NCBI GenBank assembly: GCA_032622095.1
Contig: CP136062.1
Span: 131,459,282 to 131,523,281 of the forward strand
Reading direction: 5' to 3'
Length of the DNA: 64,000 nucleotides
DNA from: Siphonodentalium dalli
Taxonomy: Eukaryota > Mollusca > Scaphopoda > Gadilida > Siphonodentaliidae
Shown: one piece after another, positions 41,961 to 54,420 of the stretch
How positions within the stretch are numbered: position 1 is the first letter of the stretch
How the letters are laid out: each line of letters opens with the position of its first letter
The notes under the pieces: model-generated
The model's database searches: none
What the model was told of the DNA's origin: nothing
Seen by the model: only the letters and a program-made list of their open reading frames with translations
Translations under genes and position numbers: made by a program

Positions 41961-42599
41961 AGGTGACACTGTAAAGGCTAGGCCTTATTTACACTGTGGT
42001 CATGTGCTATCACAGTTCTAATTAAAATTAAACTCTCGAACAATTAAGCTACGCCATCACAGAGTTTAAAGAAAATAGCTGGGAATTCCATTACCACCAA
42101 GAATCATTACACCGGTGTCAGCCAATCACAACACTTAACAGTAAAGTGATAAAATCAATTAGGCCATTGTTGAATTTCCGTGACTCTGCAGTTTCTCAAC
42201 ACATAGCTAAATAGCGTAATAAACATCCGATCACATTGCTCATTTCACACAGTATTTAAAAATTTGGAGATTACAACAAATAATTATACACTAAAAAGCA
42301 TTTATGGAGAGTCCAGAATTTAGCAATAATACCAAGCAAGGAGAAAAAGAATTAAGTGTGTCCAAAAATTTCAACAGTTTACACCCAGTTTGTTATTCGC
42401 TAAACCGAAATGGAAACCGAAAGGAGATATCAGTCTGTTGATCATAAAACTATTTACTATTATATGAGGACATATACAGCAGGAATTGCATTCAGAAGCT
42501 ATTAATAGCACGGTAATGGAGTTCACAGTTATTTTCTTTAGACTCTGTAACCATGTAGCTTGTTCAAGGGTCTAATTTTCATTAGAACTGGTGCTATCA

Positions 42600-42880
42600 T
42601 TTTTTGCCAGGTCGTATGTTCTTTAACATGCAGATAATACTTTGAGAACATGTATGTGTAGCACACAGGACAACCATAACATCTGAACCTGATCTGACAG
42701 TGACATACATGTATACTAGCACCAACCTGCACAGAGCAGTTAGGGGAGGCATTCCTGCATTAATTTTGATCTGTCTAGACACAGCAATTTGAGTTTTGCA
42801 CTCAAGAATGGATTCGAACTCATGCAGGAATTATTGCAGAGACGTTTCCACTTCACTACATCTTTGTGGTAGTCAGCATG
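42600..42880 (-). repeat. tRNA-derived SINE with intact A and B boxes
   Basis: On the minus strand, TAGTGAAGTGG (complement of 42848-42858) fits the pol III A box and GTTCGAATCC (complement of 42810-42819) fits the B box at usual tRNA spacing. The downstream, lower-coordinate sequence is not tRNA-like, so I call a SINE rather than a tRNA gene. The body limits are approximate. Confidence 0.6.
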
Positions 42881-42914
42881 TCTGTTAACCAACATCTTTG
42901 AGAATAGTACGTAT

Positions 42915-43060
42915 GTACAGTAATGCCCTAAATAATCGACTCCTTAACTCTCACAGAGCTTTCCAATGAATGGCAACAAGCCATATTTCCGACTAAATCC
43001 TGAAAAATTACCCATAATTCTGCTGTGGTTAAGGAGTCGATTATTTAGAGCATTACTGTA
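42915..43060. mobile_element. Palindromic TA-type MITE (family A), left arm deleted
   Basis: The left terminus TACAGTAATGCCCTAAATAA is followed directly by CTCTCACAGAGCTTTCC and a complete right arm ending GAGCATTACTGTA. Confidence 0.8.
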
Positions 43061-43144
43061 TATTAAGGGGTTTCCATGCCCAAGCTATGTCAGGAGGTGG
43101 AAAGTTTAGATGGCCGTACACAGAAAACTACTTAATTGTTAAGC

Positions 43145-43350
43145 TACAGTAATGCCCTAAATCATCGACTCCTTAACCACAGCAGAATTATGGGTAACTT
43201 TTCAGGATTTAGTCAGAAATATGGCTTGTTGCCATTCATCAGTGAGAGCTTTCCGATGAATGGCAACAAGCCATATTTCCGACTAAATCCTGAAAAGTTA
43301 CCCATAATTCTGCTGTGGTTAAGGAGTCGATTATTTAGGGAATTACTGTA
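43145..43350. mobile_element. Palindromic TA-type MITE (family A)
   Basis: It is nearly full length, from TACAGTAATGCCCTAAATCA to GGGAATTACTGTA, with a small deletion at the centre. It lies only 85 bp from another copy. Confidence 0.83.
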
Positions 43351-44829
43351 GTACACAACATGAAAGAATATATGCTATCTGAAAACCACATCCAAGCATA
43401 TTATATAACAATAACGAGAGGCCGATCACGATCGGCAGATGTTTAACCCATTCCTTGGCGATAGCGACTAGCCATAACTGATTATTTGTCAAAGATATGA
43501 TCACAGGAATTAATCCATATATCAGTACCCAACTTGAAATCAAAAGCTCCAATAATTTGTCTTAAAAAAGGGTTAAAGTATTTGGGTTGGGGAGGAGTAG
43601 TTTTAAATCTCATAACTCTGTCCCTATTCACACAAGGACCTCTCACTATGAGATCCAATGGTTTAGTGATTTCAGAGGACATGTTTAGGAGTTTAAGTTA
43701 ACTCATTGGAAGCAAAAGTGATAAATCCCTATCTTTGCCACTTTTGACATGCCAGATATTCAAAATTGATTATTCACTTCTAAAGAGAAATTATAATTGC
43801 TTAGAACGACATATATGTAGGGGATTCCATCTCGTATTTAAATGGTACTTTAATTCCCCCCCCCCTTCCCCCATTCTCCCCAGTTATTTGTTTATCAAAC
43901 ATGGACAGATATAAAATCAGATCTGACCTGTGTATTAAATAAGATTAAGTGTTTCATAACAGGGGTGTATGGTTTTCAAAAATATATGTAGTTTATACAA
44001 TTCAAAAGTATTATCTATATAATGTTATACAGACATAATATGATGGGGATGCTGGCCCCTATGACCACTAAATCGTTCATATAAAAGAAAGTAAGTTAGC
44101 CCTCATTTGAATGGTTTCACACATTACAATGTTTTACAAGTAGCTTGGGCACTAAAAGCCACAACCTTCAATGTTAATCTTCTAAGTGCTCTGTGGCCCC
44201 TAAAATTCAATCAACCATGAAAATGTGAACAAATGGGAAAATAAGGTTCTTGGAAATACTAACATCTACCATATTGATTTTCAAAACAAGTCATCACTTA
44301 CAATAGTCATGTATATTTATCTGCCTGTTTCCCATTGCATAGATAAATCATATTGGCTATCAGCTGTTGTTTTAATTTCAAATTGAAAGCACCTGTCTGA
44401 AGGGGTAATATATTTTTCAAAAATTAATTAATCAGTCAATACCAAAATTGATAAAAGTGAATAGTGTGCAAAGATACCCAATAGATATTAAGAGATATGA
44501 GGAAGAGTCCATGTACATTATAGCATGTGTCTATGGAAACCTTGGAAAGGGTTAATTATTTCTCCATTAATTGTTATGTTGTGTAATATAATCTCTCCAT
44601 ATAGGAGGCAATAAAGATATATATCACTCATTTCATAACAGATTTCACTTGGAATGACAACATCTATAAAAATCCTCTCATATACTCTGGATGTTGGATG
44701 ATCACATGGTAATTTATTGATATCATTATATTACATGAAACTATTGCAATAAAATCTTCATATTTTCAAAACAGGATATCACACCTAATTAATCGTATAA
44801 AACTAAAATAAATGAAAGTGTCAATTTTT

Positions 44830-45345
44830 TTTTATTATTTAATTTTTTTTTATTGTTATTTAAAGTTCAAACAAAATTTAATATTTGTATATGCTAAATT
44901 TAGCAAGGAGCTAAATCTAAAAAAAAAATTTAAAAAAAAATAAAAAATTTTTCGCGAAAAAGGGTCATAACTCCTTTAAAATTAATCGGATCAAACCCAT
45001 ATTCGGACTCGATCTGTATTTTGGGCTGTGAAACTAACATATACCAAATTTGGTTCCAATCAGATAAAAAATGTTTGAGTTATGGCAGAATGCGTGAATT
45101 ATAAGTTGAAAAAGGGCCATAACTCTGTAACAAAAACTCGGATCAAACCCAAATTCGAACTCGATCTGTATTTTGGGCTGAGAAACCCATATACAAAATT
45201 TGGTTTCGATCGGATAGAAAATGTTTGAGTTATCGCATTACTCGTAAAGTGTCTACGGACAGACGGACAGACGGACGAACGACGAGTGGTCAATCCGGGC
45301 AACGACACTATGTTTACCATACTATGGTATGGGTAAACATAAAAA
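44830..45345. repeat. Module repeat with GACG run and 3' hairpin (family F)
   Basis: Two tandem modules with AGGGTCATAACTC / AGGGCCATAACTC, CTCGATCTGTATTTTGGGCT and ACAAAATTTGGTTTCGATCG lead into GGACAGACGGACAGACGGAC, GACGAGTGGTCAATCCGGGC and GTTTACCATACTATGGTATG. The copy at 36040-36420 has the same order. Confidence 0.77.
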
Positions 45346-45456
45346 TGACAAAAAGATGACTTTAAGCATGGTTTTAGAAGAGAAATTTTGGGAAGTGCCT
45401 TCTCAGCAAGTATACAAATTAAGTGAAAATGAAGAACTGCCATAACAGTACATGAT

Positions 45457-45710
45457 CAAGCCTTGAAATAGTGAGCCTGTCATTTGCAGAATGAGGTCCC
45501 CAGAGGGTGAATTTAGTGATGCTACCCCGCATAGCGGGGTTGCATCACCAAATTCACCCTCTGGGAACCTCATTCTGCGGAGATGGAAGCAGAATGAGGT
45601 CCCCAGAGGGTGAATTTGGTGATGCTAGCCCACTATGCGGGGTAGCATCACTAAATTCACCCTCTGGGGACCTCATTCTGCAAATGACAGACACACTATT
45701 TCAAGGCTTG
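45457..45710. mobile_element. hAT-type MITE (CAAGCC family) with 8-bp target duplication
   Basis: Perfect duplication TACATGAT at 45449-45456 and 45711-45718. Ends CAAGCCTTGAAATAGTG and CACTATTTCAAGGCTTG are perfect inverses. Inside are two hairpins built on GAGGTCCCCAGAGGGTGAAT with CCCGCATAGCGGG-like loops. Confidence 0.9.
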
Positions 45711-46120
45711 TACATGATCTGAACAAGTAAAAGGCTCCAATGGCAATTACATTGAGTTCAATACTGCTTCAAGAATCTCAACATTATGTTAGAGGTGTGT
45801 GTTATAAAATTGATGACATGTGTGACAGTGTTACAAAATATCAAGATTAATTGCACCGGCTACTTGCAATATATCGTTTCAACTGGTATTCAGCTGTAAA
45901 GATGCCAGTTAATGAAGGCGAAGGAAACAGGGCCATAACAAAGTGTTATACACAGGGTAGCCAACTGAATGAGTTTCTAAGAACCAGCGGTACTATCTGT
46001 AAGTACACACTTAGCAAATACTAGTAGTATCATCATAATAGTGAAGGACAGATGTCAGCAATTGAGTAGGAACATATAGTAGGAACATCTAATACATGTA
46101 ATAAGCTTACTACAACCTCA

Positions 46121-46217
46121 GGTCCCCTGGTGCAACAGGTCTGCCAACAACCCCACCATGAGTATATATACCTTATTAAGGTACATGTATGGTGGGGTTG
46201 TCGCACAAGGGGACCTG
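46121..46217. repeat. Short inverted repeat
   Basis: AGGTCCCCTGGTGC...CAACAACCCCACCAT on the left is mirrored by ATGGTGGGGTTGTCGCACAA and GGGGACCT on the right, with a loop rich in ATATATACC. No target duplication was identified. Confidence 0.6.
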
Positions 46218-47496
46218 TGACTACAACAGGGAAGGGATACAATTGCTTTGCAGTGAAGGATCCAGGGATTTTTTTTGAGGACACCTGTTTTTGGGCAATG
46301 ATATGCCGATGGCATATCCCGAAAGCTTGAAGTTTTCAGATGAAAGCTAGATAAAGCCAAACATACTTTACAGTTTGATTTCAACTGTTGAACTTAAATC
46401 TTTTAGTAAACTTAAATGTCTTATGTCAATATATATAAATAAATGTTTTGTTTTGTATCTTGTTATGATATGAATTGGGACGTGAATTGAAAGAAAAAAA
46501 AAACAATTTCAATTTTTCTTTTGGGCGCCTGGAGTGGTGGTGCCCAAATAAGTAAACGGTATGAAAACCGGTCTGGATATGTCCCTGCTTTGATTGTGTA
46601 TTTGTCAAACAAATAAACTTTCCTCTGCATGATGGCATGAAGTACATGTAGCTCAATTGTTCAATGAATTCAGTGTATAGGATTGTATCTTACACACTAC
46701 ATGTATGTCCAATAAGATGAGATTAGTGTCAAAATTGCCGCTCAGTATCCAACTTACATGTACATTGTTATCTGACCCAGTGATTATGCGCAGTAAAATT
46801 CACAACAAACTGCAACAATGACATAAAGCTATAGAACTTTTTTTTATTCTTCAAAGCCATATGTAACCTAAGTATCATGCCAGATACTAAAATGTATCAC
46901 TTTAGAACTGTTTAGTGATGCATGATGTATGGCAGTAGACCAAGTAAACCATAAACAACAGTATTCAGGCATCAGGTTTCTAATTTGGCCTATAACACAT
47001 TTTTGTTTGTGGCTTGTATCCGGGTACACCCTTACAACATAATGACAGAAGAATAGTTATTATATATACCAGTTATTTGCACCTCTCAATATAGTTACCT
47101 AGTAAATGTAATGCCAGACATCTAAGCTTATTGAAAAAACTTCAAAAATGAACTACATGTAGAAGCAGTACGATCAGTTAATACGTGTCTAGCCCTCTTG
47201 GTGCCTATCTCACCCATCAGGAGTAAGGTTGAGGTAGATAGGTGCATGCCGTTACAATAGTATTGAAGTGCAGTAAAGTGTGAAATAAAAATATAGAGAA
47301 TAAAAGGCTCACTTAATTTTCGAACCCCCAAATCACAATATATAAAATATATGCCATATTATATACCATTTGAAAGAGGAAGCTCCAAACATTGTATCAA
47401 CCTATTCAGTGTAATAAGCTACCCGGTATGAACATGTTATTTTTATTAAGGTACCGACGTGTTTACGTTTCATCTGGACTGTTCTGCAAAGTCTGT

Positions 47497-47600
47497 TGCT
47501 TTCCGATGAATGGCAACAAGCCATATTTCCAACTAAATCCTGAAAAGTTACCCATAATTCTGCTGTGGTTAAGGAGTCGATTATTTAGGGCATTACTGTA
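47497..47600. mobile_element. Right half of palindromic MITE (family A)
   Basis: Only the right arm survives, from GCTTTCCGATGAATGGCAAC to GGGCATTACTGTA. Confidence 0.75.
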
Positions 47601-48060
47601 GTTGGTTAATACTGAAGAATTCTGATGGGGTCTGCGTGTACATGTACATTCTGGGCAGTATGGTTTATCACAAGTCATGCACTTCTGCAGGATAAGAAGT
47701 AAGGAATATGATGTGATTTTAGAAGCTGCATGGGTCCCAGGCATGTACAAAGGGCAATGCTTGGCATGTTTCCGATACACATACATATAACATGCACCTG
47801 TGCCAAATACAGCCCTCAAATTGGGAAAAATGTCCCATGGCAAATTTGATGCTGTGGCATGTTATAGATTCCACATGGTGCCATGGCATTTCTTATTGGC
47901 ATGGCCAATTTTGAAGATTGCAAATACCTACCATATATATAACAGAGACCTTAAAATGTGGATACAGTGTCCTAAGTGCAAAGTCTGAATACAGCAACCA
48001 TTTGAGCTTCCTTTTTTGGGGTCGCTTCGGATCTATTTGAACAAGTGCACTCCCCAGAGT

Positions 48061-48084
48061 CCCCCCCCCCCCCCCCCCCCCCCC
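48061..48084. repeat. Poly-C run (24 bp)
   Basis: A homopolymer of 24 C; likely length-unstable and error-prone in assembly. Confidence 0.9.
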
Positions 48085-48327
48085 GACATGGTGGCTTTCT
48101 GATGAGGTATTTAAATGTTATGATGTGGCTCAATTCAAAAGATGTCTTAATCTGGCCTGTGATAACCAAATAAGACATGCATGAATATCAGAGATTTTTG
48201 AAATCAGTTCATATTTGTTTAAGTTATCAAGCGGGATAAACCAAAATTGCACAAAATTGACAAACTAAAGTCGATACATGTAAATGAGACAAATCGAAAA
48301 TGCAAACAATGCCATTTGGCATTCCTT

Positions 48328-48493
48328 TTACCCTTCCATGACGGGAGCTATGCTGGTGCAGCATTAAAGATCCTGTGACAGTGCATTCTCTTATATATGC
48401 GAGTCTCCCATAGGGAGCCTTGCATATATTAGAGAATGCATTGGCACAGGGTTTTGGCAAAATTTCAGGAATCTCCAGTCATGGAAGGGTTAA
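48328..48493. mobile_element. Single-hairpin derivative of piggyBac-like MITE (family B)
   Basis: Both outer ends are present (TTACCCTTCCATGACGGGAG and CATGGAAGGGTTAA) but only one hairpin remains, joining left-type (CAGTGCATTC) and right-type (GAATGCATTGG) halves. This is what recombination between the two internal hairpins would give. Confidence 0.78.
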
Positions 48494-48499
48494 AAGCAT

Positions 48500-49430
48500 T
48501 CATTATGGCAAACATCCATACCAAATTTCATTCAGATCTGACAACACATGGCTGGAATATCTGCTTGAACAGACAAAAAGAAACGATTTCCAGATAAACA
48601 AAGAAGGATAACACTAAAATGGAAAAAGGGAACAACGTCATCTGCCTATGGAATCCTATTAGGGCCACTTGCTAATGTGCCGAAAGCGACAAAAAGTGCA
48701 CCATTAGTAATGCGCCGAAAGCGACAAAATGTGCGCCAAGCGACAAAAAGTGCACCATTAGCGCATGTTTCGGCGCGTGCCGAAAGCGACAAAATGCGCT
48801 ACCAATGGCGCACTTTTTGTCGCTTTCGGCACGTGCCGCAAGCGCCATTAGCAAGTGGCCCTAATAGGATTCCATATCTGCCCCTATTTTGTAAGCAGTC
48901 ATGATGATGAAGCTCCATACTAAATTGCATTTAAATCCTATAACCATTGGTTTTTTGAGATATATGCATGGATGGACAAAAAACCACAATACCAGAAAAA
49001 CAATATGGCCGCTGGTGGTCATTTTGTTTTAAAAATTGTGAGAACAAAATGGACAGATCCAATCTAGAGACCACCCCAAAGATCCATATGAAGTTTGGTG
49101 ATGATTGGATGAGGGCGAGTAGGTTGTCTCGAAGAATATAGTCATGCAAAGAGTAAACTCCATTTTCACACCAAGTCCCATTTACATAAGGAGAGTATAA
49201 CTCTGGAAAAAATTAATGGACGTAACCCGCTGTTTGTCAATACTCTTTCCCCCCATGTTGCCTTATCAACATACCAAAGATCATTAATATCAACTGACGA
49301 TGACAAAGATATAGAGCTTCAAAGTTGTTACAGACAGAAGGCCGGATGGCTATAGACTCACGGATGGACGGACGGAGCCCATTTCTTTTTCCCCAGCCAA
49401 AATTTGTTTGCGGGGGATAATTAATAAAAC
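48500..49430. repeat. Module repeat (family G) interrupted by a MITE
   Basis: It has the family G blocks CATACCAAATTTCATTCAGA, GATAACACTAAAATGG and GTAAGCAGTCATGATGA, and ends with GGATGGACGGACGGAGCCC. The module is split by the element 48648-48875. Confidence 0.65.
48648..48875. mobile_element. Foldback MITE (ATGGAATCCTATTAGGG) nested in family G repeat
   Basis: Ends ATGGAATCCTATTAGGGCCA and TGGCCCTAATAGGATTCCAT are perfect inverses. Target-like flanks ATCTGCCT (48640-48647) and ATCTGCCC (48876-48883) match at 7 of 8 bases. The interior is a run of GCCGAAAGCGACAAAA-type blocks in direct and inverted orientation. The empty site can be read from the surrounding repeat. Confidence 0.75.
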
Positions 49431-50469
49431 AATGACTGCACTAGATACAAACATCAGGTTTTTTTTATGATTTAAGGATTCAACTACAGCTCAATTTTAT
49501 TTAGTTTTTTTACAAGTATTTTTCTAATCAATAATATGTTACTGAATTCTGACTCACAAATCTACCTAAAGTGAAATTCTACAGTGATTATACATGAATA
49601 TAGATCAGTCTAGTTTACTATGAATGTGGGGTGAAGTAGAAGATCACTTGATATGCACGCGAACCAACTACTCTCTCTGTCTATGAATGCAATCAGTGGC
49701 ATCATATCCTTTGAAATTCCAGCTGTGGAGAACTAAGTCTATGAGGGCATCGGTAAGGGTGGTGAAATTGGTCTCCTCTATCTTAACTTATTAGCAGAAC
49801 ATCCTATGAAATATTTAGACCCTTGGGGTGTTTCTCTTATTCTTGACTGCTCATTTGTGAACATCCCTAAAATGGAGAATGAACAATCCTAATGTGTCCT
49901 TTTAGAACTGAATGGGACAATCTATTCAGTATTTGAAGGGTTAATAAATGCATGTATATAAACTTTCAGAAACAAGGAAATCACAGGATGAGGCATACAG
50001 TCAATCAATTATAACAGTCCCTTGGCACAGATATGAGCCACTACTTTGTTATTAATTGAAATGCCAGTAGCCCACAAGGGATGCCCAAAGGTCAGAAAAC
50101 ACAAGCAAAAACAGGAACTGAGTCCCACTTACTTCCATTGTTTGATCATAAAATACTGATTGAGGAAGTCAGCATCTGTGGTAGATCCTGTCATGAATCT
50201 CTACTCTGGCTATGCCCATAGAGATAATACTCTACCAGTTCAAAACCTGGGAACTCTTTGATGTTCTGACAGGGAAGTTTATGACAATGCAGATAATAAA
50301 CGTATAATTCTTAATTGATACATGTTCCTTAACAATGTAGGTGAAGGTCCCATCTCGAGATTGCATGATTTAGGGGACTTTAAAGAGCCAGTTATACTTT
50401 GTAATGCTTACAATCATGGAATTTCTCCCAGGTAATCAATTTAATATGTATTGCGATAGCGGCTCACAA

Positions 50470-50874
50470 AAGTCACAAAATTCATGCAATCTTAAAAAAA
50501 TCTATTGAAAATACCATGACGGCAATAAGAAGTGATGCCACAACTAAAGCTGAAACAAAAGCCAAAATAGATGGACTCATGATACAGCTAAGATCATTCC
50601 GGGACATATTTGTATCTTTGAAAAACTGTCCAAAGAGCTACAGGGAGTTGATATGTCAGCGGATTGTGTGCCATTTTCTGTGGGATTATCTAGCCAGCAG
50701 CTCCAAGAAATGTGGAGTGAAATTGAATTCTTAAAAATTGTCAAGAAGACAGAATCACTGACTGGCTTGAGTTTGCCAGTAGATGTGAAGACCCCACGTG
50801 CAAGAATAGTCACCAAAAGATTACATGAAGGGTCTATGCTATTGACTGAAAAATTACCAACCAACAGCCTGTAG
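50470..50874 (+). pseudogene. hAT/ZMYM1-like transposase fragment, frameshifted
   Basis: The first frame reads IHAILKKSIENTMTAIRSD, then TKAETKAKIDGLMIQLRSF and RDIFVSL. At about 50600-50625 the reading moves one frame and continues FEKLSKELQGVDMSADCVPF, SSQQLQEMWSEIEFLKIVKK and later RARIVTKRLHEGS to a stop at 50874. The pattern (charged helix, LSKELQGVD segment, helical continuation) resembles the central region of hAT transposases related to ZMYM1 and KIAA-type domesticated proteins. The N-terminal zinc finger and the C-terminal dimerisation region are not seen. The family call is from memory of the family pattern and could be wrong; coding-like character is clearer than identity. Confidence 0.5.
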
Positions 50875-53800
50875 TGTGCCAGTGAATGCGATGTCCGTGC
50901 GATGTCAGGAGCAAACCACCTCATTGACGTTATGTCGTTTACGTTGCATTGACGTTACGAGACAATCAAAAAGGGGCTAATAGACAAAGTGAACAGCACA
51001 AGTTTTCGCGAGTAAGACATCCAACCAGAGATGATATTTCGCAGCATTTTAGTTGTGTGAGTGGATTATGTGTAAAACAATGATGATGATGAAATCATTC
51101 AATTATAGTTATATACATGTACATTATAGTAATTGATTCGATTTATTTATCAGTCTCCATTCTCAAACAGAGTGCCGATGTCGTAATCTGCACATGACAG
51201 CTCTTGTTATGCATCAATTGCGAAGAAGACCTGAGACCTGTCTACAGTATAAAATTATTTCTCGTAGCTCCGGTCTTCGGAACAACTTATTTGTTTTATA
51301 GAAAAATTCAGCGTGTCTTACACAATGCAAAATCATGCTTGCTTTCTATTGATAGTTATGTATGTTAGACATACATTGTAGCCTGACTAAATTTTTAGCC
51401 CCGCCTGGGAATTTTGTGATCGATATTGATTATCGTTTTGTGACCAATGAAAAACATCATTCAAGGAAATATAAATGTACCTGACGAACTACAGAGGTAT
51501 GCACGAAGGAATTCCGTGTGTCTGGTGATAGCTTTTGAATATTAATTCCAGAGACATAAATCGAAGATTCGAGATTGTGTCAGCTTTTAAAGAGACTGAG
51601 TTTATTGATGTTAGATTCAATAGATTGTGTAAAGTGTTGAACTCTATGACTATTGATTTATATAAAGTACATGAGCATCGAGCACATTATACGTGCTAGC
51701 ATTCGCAATATCCCAGCCATTGTGAAGTCGCTGCTATAAGCATTTTACCTGTGACTGTGCCAGGTGCATCTTCACAGAATATACCCCAAAGAAAATGTTT
51801 GCAACCCCCCTCCCCCTGCCCTTCAGTCCTTCCAGCAGCCCTGATTCCTGGCATTGTTTGTTCCATGTTATAAAGTTCCCAATCAGAACAGATCAGAACA
51901 TACAAAATTCCAAGGTTTAGAAACAGATGGAATATGATCTCCATGATAGTCTAGGCTGTGCTGGGGGGTGATCGTCGCACATCGGGGGAATTTATGCGAC
52001 CATCATTTTCTTATGGGAAAATTACTCTAGTTTTCGAATTCAGAGGGCGCCGAGCCGAGATAGGTGACAAAATATAACTTTTCACTATGTTTCATAGGGT
52101 ACCCTACCTAAAAAATGACATATTTTCAGAGGTTAACAGGCATTAGCCAACTGGTTAACAGGGCATCAACATCGGAAAGATTGTAAACATATTTGCAAAT
52201 TATGGAACGAATATAGACACTTAATCAGATTCAACATCGTTTTCATGCTTTCGTTCTGATTTCATGACGTCATGGTAAAATATGTAGCGTGACGCGTCAA
52301 ACATTCATGGCGATTCAGACAAAGTGTTGTGCGTCAACTCTGTGCAAAGATAGCATATCTGTTGAATTCTTCCAAGTTATATATTTTTGGAAATGGAAGG
52401 GTACCCCCTATATAATGATGTTCATACTTACATTATATCTTTCCAAGTATTGACATAATAGACAAAAACTTAACCCTCCCCCAATTTCACAAATAACCAC
52501 ATATATGTGCCCATGCAGTTTGTGTCCACCAAATAAATTGACAATGCACAGTTTACCTTTTCATGTTGTGTAGAATCGTACGGCGACACTGATAATGTAA
52601 AACATCGTTCAAATCCTAGATTAGGAAGGTAATAAAATCCAAAATGGCGTCCAAGATGGCCACCAGTTTTTATATTGACACTCTATACACCAGATGTATG
52701 GTAACCGGACTAGATCATCGCGAGTGCTTTATGTAATATGGCCTTGTCTTGGAAGGAGTCTGTATCTTAATACGTATAAGGCAATTGGCGACGTAAAACC
52801 GATGATGAAGACCAAAATGGCCGCCAAAATAAACAGAACTGTTCCGATAAAACGACCAACTTCTGAGTTGCAATAAAATCACATGGTATGACTGTTCTAG
52901 CTTTTTTGTTCGTACATATATGTCATTGTGTCCAACATGATCCGTATCTGAAGAAACTAGGGACATTAAGATAGTAACTGTTCATTAATTTCTCGAAAAT
53001 AACGACATCACATAATGTCAAATTGCCTAATTAGGACCGAATTTCAAACTGACATCCAATCATTTGATGGTATATATGTCAATGTTCTGCTACACGATGC
53101 TACAACTCTGCAAACATCCACATTAGTATAGCAATAATGGAAGCCACAATGCCGATTTTGTTTAAACATGCCTATGCAGTGTATGCACTAATAGTTATAT
53201 ATTCAATTATCAATAAATAAATGAGTTTTTCCATGCTAGTAGCACATTAGACCCGCAATCGTAAACCGTCTGGAGATAACGGACCTACAATAATTGCGGA
53301 TATTTTGTTTATACGAAAATTTTGGCCAACTGTGTTCACATTACCCCCGCTAATGTCGTCAACTGCTTACCATGGTAGTTGGTTTCTACGTTCAAAGAAG
53401 CGATGTTCCAATGTAATAACGGACAATAATCACCAGCAATTTAGACCGAACTAAAACTGTTTTCTCGACATTTCCTCGGGATGCCACCCCCGCACGGAAA
53501 TGGGTGTTTACATAAGCAGTTCTAATTCGTATTTGTTTAGTACTTCTCAACTCTGAAGATTTAGATAACAATAAACGGTTACATGTTCGTTGCAAATACT
53601 CATTTTATGAACTATTCGCAGTTGCAACCGATAGTTTAAATCAATTTCCCACCAACGTACTATAGTCATGGGTGGTTGACGAGTTAATTCACAGGTTTAT
53701 GCCCTCACTTCCATATCATTTTATTTCACACCTGCAGTTCAGGTTTCACGTCGCTGTCGCAATATATTAATACATCTATTGAGCGTTTTGTTATGATGAT

Positions 53801-54307
53801 CATCCATTTCGTCAAGAGACGAAGAAATAATAAGTTCCTGCCATATTTTATATTGGATAAGGCCTATCCACTCGTAGACAATTTCGTTAGACATTTAACC
53901 ACCGATAACATGACTTCATCATGCTGGTACTTATCAGCAATGAGTAACATACATCTATCGGATCTACACAGCCGGTGACACGATTAAGTTGATGTTCTGG
54001 TCTTATGTGAACCTAATTTAATCATTAGCTGTCAACTCGGGGAACACTATAAAAAAAAGTTGGTTGGCACATGTGCGCGGGCATTTCTGCCAAGTACGAT
54101 AAGCCGAGAAGTTGCAATAGTTAATTCACTGTGACAGTATTGTTGGATTAAATTGACCTGACCAATCATATGATGCAATCCAATTACTCTTCAGCTGGAT
54201 ACGTGATTGTTCCCAACAAGTAATTGTTTATCATAAGTAATTCATAAATGGCACTGAATGGCATGGGTATATATAATAGAAAAATGGACGAATTTTATTA
54301 ATATTGG

Positions 54308-54420
54308 GACTAAATTCAAATTATAAGAAATATTTCTTTTTTCGATTTAATAAGGTGGCGAGTTAGAATCGACAATTTTGAAGACAAATTAACTTCAATC
54401 GCATAACCTTAGTCGAGACT
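54308..54420. repeat. Half copy of the 28.8-kb foldback repeat
   Basis: AAATTATAAGAAATATTTC, TTTTTCGATTTAATAAGG and GCGAGTTAGAATCG are collinear with one arm of 28740-28915. Confidence 0.5.

Noticed and set aside
45099-45443. 114-codon minus-strand ORF
   Set aside because: It covers a family F repeat; the SVCPSVRR segment is the GACG run read backwards, a common false ORF.
48677-48904. ORFs with repeated PKATKSAPL text
   Set aside because: They are produced by the shuffled GCCGAAAGCGACAAAA blocks inside the MITE 48648-48875.
50120-50180. ATGGAA followed by GTAAGT as a PLC-gamma first exon
   Set aside because: The phase needed to join 37217 meets an in-frame stop, and the sequence lacks the PH-domain pattern.
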